Assembly: GCA_030064845.1 (NCBI GenBank)
Contig: JASJEC010000010.1
Coordinates: forward strand, 1-64,000
DNA from: Kiloniellales bacterium
GTDB taxonomy: Bacteria; Pseudomonadota; Alphaproteobacteria; Kiloniellales; JAKSDN01
Length of the DNA stretch: 64,000 bases
Direction of reading: 5' to 3'
Shown here: positions 34,136 to 42,431 of the stretch, one piece after another
How the letters are laid out: each line of letters starts with the position of its first letter
Position numbering within the stretch: position 1 is the first letter of the stretch
Notes under the pieces: model-generated
What the model was told of the DNA's origin: nothing
The model's database searches: none
The model's input: only the letters and a program-made list of their open reading frames with translations
Position numbers and translations under genes: made by a program

Positions 34136-35869
34136 TCAGCCGACGTGTGAGCGCGCACCCTGAGTTTCCACCTCTCGTGGCACGAGCCGGGAACTGCTGC
34201 CCGGATCGGGGAGGGCGTCCAGCGGCAGTCCGAACAGGTGCCCCTGCAGCATGTCGACACCCTCACGGCGCAGATAAGAGGCCTCCTCCGACCGCTCGAC
34301 GCATTCGGCGACCGTCAGGAGACCGAAGCTCCGGGCCAGGTCCAGCAGGTTTCGAATGAACAGCTGGTTCTCCGACGAGGTGTCGATGTCGCGGGTGAAG
34401 GACCCGTCGATCTTGACCAGATCCACGGTCAGGGCCTTGAGGTAGCGGAATGTCGTATAACCGGCGCCGAAATCGTCGACGGCCACGCGGCAGCCCAGCT
34501 GGCGGATCGCGGACACGAAGCTCGCCGATTCCTCGATGTCCTGCAGCGCCGCGGTCTCGGTGATCTCCACGATGAGGCGGCGCGCCAGATCGGGACGGTC
34601 CTTGATCCGCGACTTCAGCAGCCGCAGCCACGAGCGATCCGTCGCGGTCAGGCCCGAGATGTTGAGAGCGAGCTCGATATCGGGGTGGGTCTCGAGGTCG
34701 CGGATGACCAGCTCCAGGGCGCGCCGGTCGATGGTCCGCACCAAGCCGAGGTTCTCGACCACCGGAACGAAACGGTGCGCCGGGACGGTATCGCCGCTCG
34801 GGCTCCGCATGCGCAGCAGACACTCGTAACAGCGGATCTCGCCGGTTTCGGCATCGACCATGGGCTGATAGGCGAAGGCGAGGCGGTTCTCCTTGAGGGC
34901 CAGCTTCACCTCTTCGCCGACGTTCATGCTGTCGAGCTGGTCCTGGCGCTGCGCTTCGGTCAGCTCGTAGAGGGCGACGCCGTCGCGCGCGGCGGTCTTG
35001 GCCCTGAGCAGCGCTGCATCACCCTTGGTGATGATGTCGAAGGAGGCGTCGCCCTGCCCCGGGTAGAGCACCAGGCCGGCCGAGGCGGACACGTGGACCT
35101 CCCGGCCGCCGATCTCGATCGGGTAGTGGCGCACGGCATGCAGCAGCCGCTCGGAGATCTCCAGCGCCTGTTCTTCGCTGCAGTCGGTCAGCACGACGCC
35201 GAAACGGTCGCTGTCGAGGCGGCCGATCACCCCGCCCTCGCCGAACTCCCGCTCCAGGCGCTGGGCGATCTCGAAGATGACGCGGTCGCCCGCTTCATGG
35301 CCGTAGACCGCGTTGATCAGTCCCATGCGGTCGAGACCGATCGTGACGAAGGCCCCGCCCTGGCCCGGCTCGCCGTCGCGCAGGGCATGATCCAGCGCCT
35401 CGCGGACCCGGAGCTTGTTGAACTGACCGGTCAGGTCGTCGAAACCGGCGAGATACTCGAGCTTCGCCTCGTGCTGCTTGCGCCGGGTTACCAGGCGGAG
35501 GATTCCAACCATGCGGCAGGGGGTCCCGTTGGCGGCGTGTTTCACGGTTCCGCGGTCGTGCACCCATTGGAAACGCCCGTCGGCGCGCCGCACGCGGTAC
35601 TCGCAGTCGTACTCGCCAAGGCCGGAAATGTGATCGACCCGCGCGCTCACGCAGTGCGGCAAGTCCTCCGGATGGATCCGGCCCTGAAAGGCCTCCCCGA
35701 CCTCGGGAAAGCCGGTCTTGGACTCGCCGAAGAGCCGCGGGGTCGCGCCGGTCCACACCAGACGGTCGCTCGTGAGGTCCCAGTCGTAGAGAAGGTCGCC
35801 CGATGCCTCGATCACCGTCAGAAGGCGAGCCAGCTCAGCCAGGCTTTCCTCGGAATCGGCGGTTGGCAA
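34136..35869 (-). CDS. PAS-GGDEF(degenerate)-EAL c-di-GMP protein
   Basis: A 577-residue cytoplasmic protein: PAS/PAC (about 15-135), GGDEF-like (about 140-300) and EAL (about 315-565). The GGDEF signature is replaced by RLDSDRF, so cyclase activity is unlikely. The EAL domain keeps the metal and catalytic residues: Glu in YECLLRM, Asn in ALNISG, Glu in VEITET, Asp-Asp in VAVDDFGAGYT, Lys in VKIDGSF, Glu in VAECVE and Gln in QGHLFG. It probably hydrolyses c-di-GMP under control of the PAS domain. It starts at TTG 35869 with no clear ribosome site, and is convergent with phaR. Confidence 0.9.
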   Translation of the reverse strand: MPTADSEESLAELARLLTVIEASGDLLYDWDLTSDRLVWTGATPRLFGESKTGFPEVGEAFQGRIHPEDLPHCVSARVDHISGLGEYDCEYRVRRADGRFQWVHDRGTVKHAANGTPCRMVGILRLVTRRKQHEAKLEYLAGFDDLTGQFNKLRVREALDHALRDGEPGQGGAFVTIGLDRMGLINAVYGHEAGDRVIFEIAQRLEREFGEGGVIGRLDSDRFGVVLTDCSEEQALEISERLLHAVRHYPIEIGGREVHVSASAGLVLYPGQGDASFDIITKGDAALLRAKTAARDGVALYELTEAQRQDQLDSMNVGEEVKLALKENRLAFAYQPMVDAETGEIRCYECLLRMRSPSGDTVPAHRFVPVVENLGLVRTIDRRALELVIRDLETHPDIELALNISGLTATDRSWLRLLKSRIKDRPDLARRLIVEITETAALQDIEESASFVSAIRQLGCRVAVDDFGAGYTTFRYLKALTVDLVKIDGSFTRDIDTSSENQLFIRNLLDLARSFGLLTVAECVERSEEASYLRREGVDMLQGHLFGLPLDALPDPGSSSRLVPREVETQGARSHVG

Positions 35870-36165
35870 GGTCGGGTTCTCCTACCTGAAGATCTGCTCC
35901 CCTGCCTGGGAAGCGACCTGCCGGGCCAAGCAGGCCCGACTTGGGAGAGTATGGGTCGCGCCTTAATATTATCTGAATACTTGATTAACTCGTGTAAATC
36001 ACAACATTTCCTAAATCACTTGTGTTTACTATATTTGAAAATCTAGTGGTATTTCAGGCTTTTTCACCCGCTATCTTGATTAATCTTTTTGTTCCATCGA
36101 GCGACTGCCTAAAATGCTCTCAAATTTGAGCCAATTTTAAGAAAGATACCAGACATTCGCGGCAG
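35870..36165. promoter_or_regulatory. AT-rich intergenic region with palindrome
   Basis: A 296-bp spacer that is strikingly AT-rich from about 35960 on, against a GC-rich genome. A perfect 12-bp palindrome CTCAAATTTGAG lies at 36119-36130, just after a TAAAAT (-10-like) at 36111-36116 and 35 bp before the next start codon. It probably holds promoters or operators of the divergent genes; no gene seen. Confidence 0.4.
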
Positions 36166-36603
36166 ATGAACAAACTGCCGATTCCGTTTTCCAGTCCTGC
36201 ACCCGCCCCGGCGCTGCGGCCAGTCACTTATGGCGTTCGCGGCGAGGACGAAGCGCGCGTCGAACGGCTCGAGAACCGAGCGCGTCTCGCGTCGGGGCGA
36301 TTCTCGCTGCGGCGCCCACCGGAACCGGCGCCCGAGCGCCCCGGTACGGGCTCGGGAGGCTTCGAGGGCACGCGCGGCGCGTCGTCGCCCCAGGGCGGCG
36401 CCAAGGGCGCCTACTCCCTACCCTACGGGGCTTCTGCCGGCTTTCTGGCGCAACTGATTGGCCAAGCGATCGAGACCAACGCTATGCCGGGGCCGGCGCT
36501 CACGTCGGACGGCGCCGATACTGGGAACGCGCTCTATCGAAAGGCGTCGGAGGAGTTGAACGCCGCAGGTCCGGCAAACAGTCAATACAATATCGCGGTT
36601 TGA
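36166..36603 (+). CDS. hypothetical protein
   Basis: A 145-residue protein rich in Pro, Ala, Gly and Arg in its first two thirds, probably disordered. A better-ordered C-terminal part reads LPYGASAGFLAQLIGQAIE then LYRKASEELNAA. Similar short proteins with a FLAQLIGQ-type segment occur in alphaproteobacteria, with no known function. There is no signal peptide. It sits between two AT-rich spacers. Confidence 0.6.
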   Translation: MNKLPIPFSSPAPAPALRPVTYGVRGEDEARVERLENRARLASGRFSLRRPPEPAPERPGTGSGGFEGTRGASSPQGGAKGAYSLPYGASAGFLAQLIGQAIETNAMPGPALTSDGADTGNALYRKASEELNAAGPANSQYNIAV

Positions 36604-36756
36604 GTAGGGCCGATATATGTCTGCAATCGCTTTATATTTACAAAATTCTATAGTAAACTGATCAATATTTATTCTATTTAACTGTTATTTGTAGTTGAAT
36701 TTTTCTGAGTTTTGCGTAGATTGACTTTTCGACTAATACCAAATTGCTAAAATTTC
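36604..36756. promoter_or_regulatory. AT-rich intergenic region upstream of XRE regulator
   Basis: A 153-bp AT-rich spacer containing TTGACT at 36721-36726 and TAAAAT at 36748-36753. The spacing between them is too long for a standard promoter. No gene is seen. Confidence 0.3.
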
Positions 36757-37146
36757 ATGGCAGGTCCTCCCTTGGCGAAGAGATCATCACCCAGCTGCGA
36801 ATCCGTCGATCGGCACGTGGGTCTGAGGATCCGCAAGCGTCGCATCGAACTCGGGCTGACCCAGCAACAACTGGCCAAGCTGATCGGCGTCACCTTTCAG
36901 CAAGCGCACAAGTACGAGCGCGGCGTCAACCGAATCTCGGCCGGGCGGCTGTTCGAATTGGCCTGCGCTCTAAGGGTCGATATCGGCTACTTCTTCCAAG
37001 AGCTGGAGGACGGCGGAGAGCGCACCGTGCTCGACAACAGGCAGCGGCTGTGTCTCGAGGTCTCGCGCAACTTCGCGAACATCACCAACGAACGTCACCA
37101 GCAGGCGGTCAGCCAGCTCTGCCGCCTGCTCGCCGCCGAGATGTGA
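36757..37146 (+). CDS. XRE-family helix-turn-helix transcriptional regulator
   Basis: A 129-residue protein with an HTH_3 domain (about 20-78): VGLRIRKRRIELGLTQQQLAKLIGVTFQQAHKYERGVNRISAGRLFELACAL. This version, with VTFQQAHKYERG, is typical of alphaproteobacterial single-domain regulators. A short helical C-terminus follows. No ribosome site precedes the ATG; an alternative later start cannot be excluded. Targets unknown, but it is convergent with the Tad genes. Confidence 0.88.
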   Translation: MAGPPLAKRSSPSCESVDRHVGLRIRKRRIELGLTQQQLAKLIGVTFQQAHKYERGVNRISAGRLFELACALRVDIGYFFQELEDGGERTVLDNRQRLCLEVSRNFANITNERHQQAVSQLCRLLAAEM

Positions 37147-37157
37147 CCGGCCGCCCC

Positions 37158-37760
37158 TCAGGGCAGAATTTCAGTGAGCGCGCCCAGGCGCGGACGATAG
37201 ATCGCAAAGTGCGCAAGCTCCTTCGGCGAGGTCACGCCGCCGAAGAATAGCGGCTCGAAATCGAAGTAGACCTCCGAGACGATGATGTTGCGGTTGGCCT
37301 TCATCTCGTAGCCGAACGGCAGGTCGGCCGGCCCGCCCGGACTGCCGACCCGGCTCGAGAACGACCCGGTTCCGCCGCCGGAACGCTGCCAGTTGACGCG
37401 CGGATCGGTCGGCTCGTCCTCCGTGCTGACGGAAGAGAGGATGACGACGCCGTCGTCGCCGAGCGCGAAAGGTTGCAGTGAGAACTGCGTGGCGATGAAG
37501 ACCTGCTCCATGTCGTCTTCGGTCAGGAACTCCGACTGGGAAACCAGGTCGCTGGCGTTGGTCGCCACGCGCGACAGCTTCTGATTGAGCAGGGCGAAAC
37601 GGCTGATCTCGACCCCGCCCATGAACAGGAAGACCAGGAACGGCGCCACCAGGGCGAAGTCGACGATGGCGACGCCGCTCTCCCCGGAAGACAGGAGGCG
37701 AAAAGGAGACCAGCTGCGGCGTCCCTTCGCGGCACGGGCGCGCGTTCTGGCTACTGGCAT
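37158..37760 (-). CDS. TadE-like pseudopilin (second copy)
   Basis: The 200-residue protein starts at ATG 37760, overlapping the end of the upstream TadE gene by 10 bp. The prepilin-like N-terminus (SGESGVAIVDFALVAPFLVFLFMGGVEISRF) matches TadE/TadF pseudopilins processed by a prepilin peptidase. The remainder is an extracytoplasmic domain with a Gly/Ser loop. It belongs to the Tad/Flp pilus assembly set with the two genes upstream. Confidence 0.82.
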   Translation of the reverse strand: MPVARTRARAAKGRRSWSPFRLLSSGESGVAIVDFALVAPFLVFLFMGGVEISRFALLNQKLSRVATNASDLVSQSEFLTEDDMEQVFIATQFSLQPFALGDDGVVILSSVSTEDEPTDPRVNWQRSGGGTGSFSSRVGSPGGPADLPFGYEMKANRNIIVSEVYFDFEPLFFGGVTSPKELAHFAIYRPRLGALTEILP

Positions 37761-38350
37761 ATCCCGGTCCCCCCTTCGAAGGGCTCGTTGCGCACGGCGA
37801 CGCTGGCCGCGAGCGGGAACTTGCCGTCCTTGCCTATGACGCCATTGAGATAGCCGGTCATCAGCTCCAATTCGTAGGTCACGCTGTAGAGGACCACCTC
37901 GCCGCCCGCGCCGGCGCCGGCCAGTCCCATGTCCTCGTCCCACTGGTTGTTGCAGTTGACGTCGGTGTAGGGCTCGCTGGAATCGTAGGTGCCATTGCCG
38001 TTCTCGTCGGTGAAGGGCTCGGGCTGCCCGATCTTGCTGAAGTTCGGGTAGGTCAGGACCGAGACGTCCTCTTCGGTGAGTCTCACGACGCCGTTGCCGT
38101 GCGCGTTCATCACATCGACGATGTACTGCTCGCGAGTCGTTCCCTCCGGCACCTGTCCGGTGATGCCGAAGCGGGAGGCTTCGCGCAGACCGCCCTCGAG
38201 CAAGGCGCTGGCGAAAGCGATCATGCTGAACTCGATGGAGCCGAGCACCAGGAGCACCAGGATCGGCATCACGAAGCTGAATTCCAGGGCCGTCGCGCCC
38301 CGCTCGGAGCGCCGAAGGCGCCGGAGGAGGCCCGCTTTCTTGGTCGTCAT
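37751..38350 (-). CDS. TadE-like pseudopilin with Asp/Asn-rich loop
   Basis: A 199-residue pseudopilin with the TadE motif SERGATALEFSFVMPILVLLVLGSIEF (residues 15-41). Residues 115-140 form a Ca-binding-like loop pair (DENGNG...DVNCNN) similar to EF-hand or dockerin repeats. The start overlaps the stop of the TadG gene (ATGA). Role in Flp pilus assembly inferred. Confidence 0.85.
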   Translation of the reverse strand: MTTKKAGLLRRLRRSERGATALEFSFVMPILVLLVLGSIEFSMIAFASALLEGGLREASRFGITGQVPEGTTREQYIVDVMNAHGNGVVRLTEEDVSVLTYPNFSKIGQPEPFTDENGNGTYDSSEPYTDVNCNNQWDEDMGLAGAGAGGEVVLYSVTYELELMTGYLNGVIGKDGKFPLAASVAVRNEPFEGGTGICQ

Positions 38351-39756
38351 CTTGAGATCCTCAAGGCCGAGAGCTCGTCGGCGACCTCGGTGAAAGCGTC
38401 ACGCAGCGCGTCGCCGTCCGGAGCAAAGTGGTAGTAGGGGGCGCCGGAGCCCGAGGCCACATCCTTCATCAGATTGGCCAGGGAACCGGAGTCGTAGTAG
38501 AACTGGATGACGAAGATCCTGATGCCTTCGCGCTTGATGTTGGTCGCCAGCTCGCGCAGGCGGTCGTTCTGGCCGTTCGGCCCGGCGCTGGATCCGGAGC
38601 CGAACACCGCCTTGTAGGCGTCCCGGCTGTTGCCCCACTGCTCTCCGTCGGTGAGCAGCACGATGGCGCGCTGGTGATTTCCCTTGGGATTGGGATCGGC
38701 TTGGTCGAAGGGGGCGCCCGGCGAAACAACGCGCCAGGCCCAGGCGAGGCCCTGTGCGATGTTGGTCACGTGGTCCGGGGACAGGAGCTCGTCGATCGCG
38801 TCGTTGATGTCGGTCTGCGTGCTCTGTAGCGGCGTGATGCCGTGGCTGAGACACCGGGACAGGGTGTTCGGCTCCCAGCCGAACCAATCGGTTTCGTCGT
38901 AGGTCTCCGGCCCGAGCCAGACGTCGCCCTGCTGGTTCTCGTCCTCGCCGTCGATGTAGCGCGCATTGACGCAGCCGTCCCATCCGGCCGGCGGCGGAAC
39001 CAGGAGCGGCACCGGCGAGTTGTTGGCATAGAAGACTTGGGTCTGCGCCAGGCCGGTCACGGGATTCGTGAAGGTCGGCACCGTCACCGGATCGGTCAGC
39101 GCGGGATCGAAGGCCGGCCCATTGTTCAGGGTGACGTTGACCTTGCCGTTCCAGGGCACGAGCCCGACCTGCAGCAGGTCCTTGCTCTCGGACGAGCCGA
39201 AGAGAATGTCGATCATCTCCTTGGCGGCCGATCGGGCGGCCGCGATCCGCGTGCTGCCGCTGCCGTCGGAGTTGCCCATCGAGCCCGACATGTCCATGGA
39301 AAGCACCACGTCCAGGCTCGACGTGAGGCGGGTGACCTCGGTCGAGCTGACGATGTTCAGCGAATTGAAGCCGAAGAGGCGCATGAAGGTCGTGTTGATC
39401 TCCGCCGAGGCGGTCAGGGTCAGCACGTTGTTGTTGTTGCTCAATTGAGGCTCGCCCAGCGTAACATCGGCGCCCAGGTAGCCATCGGGGAAGTTGGCCT
39501 TGAAGTACTGTTCCACTTGGGTCGAGAAGTCGCTCGCGAAGACCTCGTGCGCGCTGGCCAAGCCCGCGGCGTCGAGGGCGTCGCCCAGCCTCGCCTTGAC
39601 GACGTAGGCCCGCGCGGCGTCGGTCGCGAGGCCGACGAATCCCATGAGGGGGACCAGAACGGCGGCGACGATGGGCATGGAGGCGCCCCGATCCTCGGAC
39701 AACAGCCGGCGCAGTCCCCCGAGGACCCGCCTACCGCTTTGCGCTAGACCATGCAT
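38347..39756 (-). CDS. TadG-like protein with von Willebrand factor A domain
   Basis: The 469-residue protein starts at ATG 39756 with GGAG 9 nt upstream. An N-terminal TadE/G membrane helix (EDRGASMPIVAAVLVPLMGFVGLATDAARAY) precedes a pilin-like region. A VWA domain follows with the MIDAS DMSGS motif (DxSxS), the later Thr and LLTDGEQWGNSRDAYK. TadG proteins are surface or periplasmic parts of the tight-adherence pilus system. It is the first gene of a three-gene operon. No tadA/B/C or flp gene is in the window. Confidence 0.88.
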   Translation of the reverse strand: MHGLAQSGRRVLGGLRRLLSEDRGASMPIVAAVLVPLMGFVGLATDAARAYVVKARLGDALDAAGLASAHEVFASDFSTQVEQYFKANFPDGYLGADVTLGEPQLSNNNNVLTLTASAEINTTFMRLFGFNSLNIVSSTEVTRLTSSLDVVLSMDMSGSMGNSDGSGSTRIAAARSAAKEMIDILFGSSESKDLLQVGLVPWNGKVNVTLNNGPAFDPALTDPVTVPTFTNPVTGLAQTQVFYANNSPVPLLVPPPAGWDGCVNARYIDGEDENQQGDVWLGPETYDETDWFGWEPNTLSRCLSHGITPLQSTQTDINDAIDELLSPDHVTNIAQGLAWAWRVVSPGAPFDQADPNPKGNHQRAIVLLTDGEQWGNSRDAYKAVFGSGSSAGPNGQNDRLRELATNIKREGIRIFVIQFYYDSGSLANLMKDVASGSGAPYYHFAPDGDALRDAFTEVADELSALRISR

Positions 39757-40057
39757 GCCGAAACACTCCAATGTCACTGCCAGAAAACTTGTAGGGTATT
39801 CTTCTACCGTCTCAATTAATAAATGCTAAAATACTGAGACTAGCTCTGTTCTATATTTGTTATTTTGGGATAAGAGATATGTATTACTTAAATTGTCTTT
39901 GTTTTTACTTATGACTTCTCGGGTTTTTGTTTGGGATTTGCGTAAACTCACCCATGCGTGCGTAGGGCGGCGCGGCTCGCCCCAGCGGCACCCTGCGGGG
40001 CCGATGCCGGCGCGCCGAGCCCGGCCGGCTTGCGGCGTTGCGGCAGAGGGAAGTGTT
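39757..40057. promoter_or_regulatory. AT-rich region upstream of tadG-like gene with CtrA-like box
   Basis: A 301-bp gap; 39780-39950 is AT-rich, 39951-40057 returns to high GC. On the minus strand TTTAGCATTTATTAA (39816-39830) differs from the CtrA consensus TTAA-N7-TTAA by one base and lies 60 bp before the TadG start. No gene seen. Confidence 0.35.
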
Positions 40058-40828
40058 CTACGGCTTGATCGCCGTGTACTCGCTGAAGACCTTGGCCTCG
40101 ACCTTACGATCGACCTGCTCGAAGCCGACGTCGCGCAGCGCGCCCAGTATCGCCTCGGGCGGCACACATTGGTCGACGGTGTCCCAGAAGTACTTCAACA
40201 GGTGGGTCGCCTGATTGTTGAAGGTGCTGACCCTGGCCAAGAAGGGAACAAAGGAATTCAGGTAGAACTTGATGAAAGGATAGGCTCGGCGCGAGGGCGG
40301 CAGGGTCATATCCAATATCAGAACTTTACCGCCGGATTTCAGCACGCGCTTGTACTCCGAGAAGGCGGCGTAGAGGTCTTCGACATGGCGCAGCGCAAAG
40401 CCCATGCACAAGAGATCGAAGCAATCGCTCTCCAGGGGCAGGTTCTCGGCCGCGCCGAGAACGGGAAAATCCGCCCGGCCGCGCTCGACCGCCCGAGAGA
40501 GCATGCCGGGGCTGGGATCCAGGCTCACGACCATACCGGAAGGGCCAACGATCCTTCTTGCCGGAACCGACACGAGGCCGGTGCCGCAGGCCACATCCAG
40601 CATGGCCATGCCTGGCGTCAAGCCATGCCGACGCAAGACGTCACCGCGATAACGCCTGTCCGTGCCGAAGCTCATGAGCGCACTGATCCAGTCATAGTGC
40701 CGAGCGGAAGCGTCGAACAGCGTTTGGATATAGCCCGGCCGCTCGTCGTCGACTCTGTAGCACTGCCGCAAGGTGGGGTGCGGCGGCAAAACGCCCTCGG
40801 TCTTCTCAACGCGCGATACGTCTTCCAT
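40058..40828 (-). CDS. UbiE/COQ5-like SAM-dependent methyltransferase
   Basis: The 256-residue protein starts at ATG 40828 behind GAGGGGG. Motif I is MLDVACGTGLVSVPA, followed by VSLDPSPGML, ENLPLESDCFDLLCMGFALRHVEDLYAAFSEYKRVLKSGGKVLILD, as in ubiquinone/menaquinone C-methyltransferases. It may be a pigment-tailoring methyltransferase because it borders the aryl-polyene cluster, or a quinone enzyme. It is divergent from the small lipoprotein gene; the 256-bp gap between them shows no gene. Confidence 0.82.
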   Translation of the reverse strand: MEDVSRVEKTEGVLPPHPTLRQCYRVDDERPGYIQTLFDASARHYDWISALMSFGTDRRYRGDVLRRHGLTPGMAMLDVACGTGLVSVPARRIVGPSGMVVSLDPSPGMLSRAVERGRADFPVLGAAENLPLESDCFDLLCMGFALRHVEDLYAAFSEYKRVLKSGGKVLILDMTLPPSRRAYPFIKFYLNSFVPFLARVSTFNNQATHLLKYFWDTVDQCVPPEAILGALRDVGFEQVDRKVEAKVFSEYTAIKP

Positions 40829-41084
40829 GCCCCCTCGCCGCGATTGCCGAGACCCCATCAACTTGTGCAACGGCTCAGTCCTTGTACAACGGCCATCCGG
40901 CACCACGTCGCCCGCTAACCTTAACTCCATCCTTACGTTTGACCGTGTACTCCCAAAACTGCCACCACTCGCCACGGTCAGGAGAACGGCACTTGCCCTC
41001 GGGATGGAGGCTGCGAATCAATCATTGTCGTGAGCGCCGATTGACTGCTAGCACGGGTCTGTCGAGAAACCAAATCGAACGAGC

Positions 41085-41387
41085 ATGATGCGCCAAGGCA
41101 GGCAGGCTGCTCGATTTACAGCGGGTCTCATTGTTGCGGTCGGGCTCGGTGCCTGCACAAGCAGGTTCGACGCAGAGCAGCACGAAGCCTGCGCGCGGGG
41201 CATCGAAGCCGGCTATGTCGCGCTCAAGAAGGCCGAGGACTTGGATCTGGGCGGAACCGTTCAATGGACCAAGGCCGCCTCGCTGCTCAGCGCCGCAAAG
41301 GTGCAGCTCCAGTTCGAGCGCTATCCGAACTGCCTGGATAAGGTCGCCCGTGCCCGCGCCTACCTGAAGAGCGCCGGCGGTGGATGA
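41085..41387 (+). CDS. small lipoprotein
   Basis: A 100-residue protein with a signal peptide and lipobox GLGAC (Cys24). The mature part is helical (ARGIEAGYVALKKAEDLDLGG...WTKAASLLSAAKVQLQFERYPNCLDKVARARAYL), resembling a short TPR-like hairpin. Function unknown. It precedes the MlaC-like gene by 57 nt, probably in one operon. The start may be either of two adjacent ATGs (41085 or 41088). Confidence 0.72.
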   Translation: MMRQGRQAARFTAGLIVAVGLGACTSRFDAEQHEACARGIEAGYVALKKAEDLDLGGTVQWTKAASLLSAAKVQLQFERYPNCLDKVARARAYLKSAGGG

Positions 41388-41444
41388 GCGGCCACCCCGT
41401 TATTGCCCTGAGCCTCGCATAGGCAACAGAGAAGGAAGATAGAT

Positions 41445-42125
41445 ATGCAAGGAACTTTGGTGCGACGCCTCCCGCCCTGGGCCGGTCTGACAGCGGCCCT
41501 TCTCATGGCAGCCTTCGTCTGGCTCGCCGACGGGCGGGTCATGGCGGCCAGCACTCAAGAGGCCGGTGAATTCCTCGTCAACTTCGGGAAGCGGGCGGTC
41601 GAGGAAATCAATGACGAGGCGCTTTCGCCGGCCGAGCGGGATCAGCGATTCCGAGAGCTCTTCAACGAGGCCGTGGATGTCAGGACGATCGGCAAGTTCG
41701 TTCTGGGCGCCCACTGGCGGCGCGCAACCAAGCAGGAACGTGCGGACTTCCTGCGGGTCTTTGAAGACATTGCGGTCCAGCGGTTCCTGCCCATGTTCAC
41801 GCGCGACGACCACGAATACTCGGGCAGCGGTTTCGAGATCGTCAGCATAAACCGTGACGAATCCAAGGGCGGTCACATCTTTGTCACGGTGGTGATCTTC
41901 CGCGACGAACAGGACCCGATCAATCTGATCTGGCGCATGCGTGAACGCGAGAATCGGTTCAAGATCCTCGACATCTCCGCGGAAGGCTTGAGCATGGCCC
42001 TGACCCTTCGGCAGGAATACAATTCTGCCATTAAGAAGCTGGGAAGCGTCACGAAGCTAGTCGGGCTGCTGAGAGAGAAGCTCGATGCCGGCGCCTTTGC
42101 CCCCAATCCGGTTTCGGTCAATTGA
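41445..42125 (+). CDS. MlaC/Ttg2D family periplasmic phospholipid-binding protein
   Basis: A 226-residue secreted protein with AAGGA upstream and a signal peptide (to about residue 34, RVMAAS). The MlaC domain includes FRELFNEAVDVRTIGKFVLGAHWRRATKQERADFLRVFEDI and DPINLIWRMRERENRFKILDISAEG. MlaC shuttles phospholipids between membranes, and related HpnM proteins act with hopanoid transport. No other mla gene is present. Its place beside the aryl-polyene cluster raises a role in lipid-pigment transfer. Confidence 0.87.
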   Translation: MQGTLVRRLPPWAGLTAALLMAAFVWLADGRVMAASTQEAGEFLVNFGKRAVEEINDEALSPAERDQRFRELFNEAVDVRTIGKFVLGAHWRRATKQERADFLRVFEDIAVQRFLPMFTRDDHEYSGSGFEIVSINRDESKGGHIFVTVVIFRDEQDPINLIWRMRERENRFKILDISAEGLSMALTLRQEYNSAIKKLGSVTKLVGLLREKLDAGAFAPNPVSVN

Positions 42126-42431
42126 GCCGCTAGGAACAACTGAGACAGTTAGAGAGTTCATGCCTGCCGAAAGCCATCGAAGCGTAGCGGGAAACACTGG
42201 TCTTCGGAGACGCGCCGAGCAGCGCCTTCGCCCTTCGGCCGGACGGCGCGCGGCCTGGAAGGGACGTGAAGGGTATTGCCCGTCGATCGGGCGGCCCCTA
42301 AGAGGAAGCGGCATTTCGGCGGTAGGTTTTGGCGGGAACGATCTTCGTTTTCACGGCGCCGGGCCGGCGATCCGCGTCTTGGCGGACCTGTCCCCGGCGC
42401 CAGATCAGCGGCCCCAAGGCAGAAGGTCAGG
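42126..42431. other. gap without recognisable gene
   Basis: A 306-bp stretch between the MlaC-like gene and the chorismatase. Frames read through it, including an N-terminal extension of the chorismatase frame from 42276, but the Arg-rich translations look non-coding. A leader or promoter for the chorismatase is likely here; no convincing motif is seen. Confidence 0.4.
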
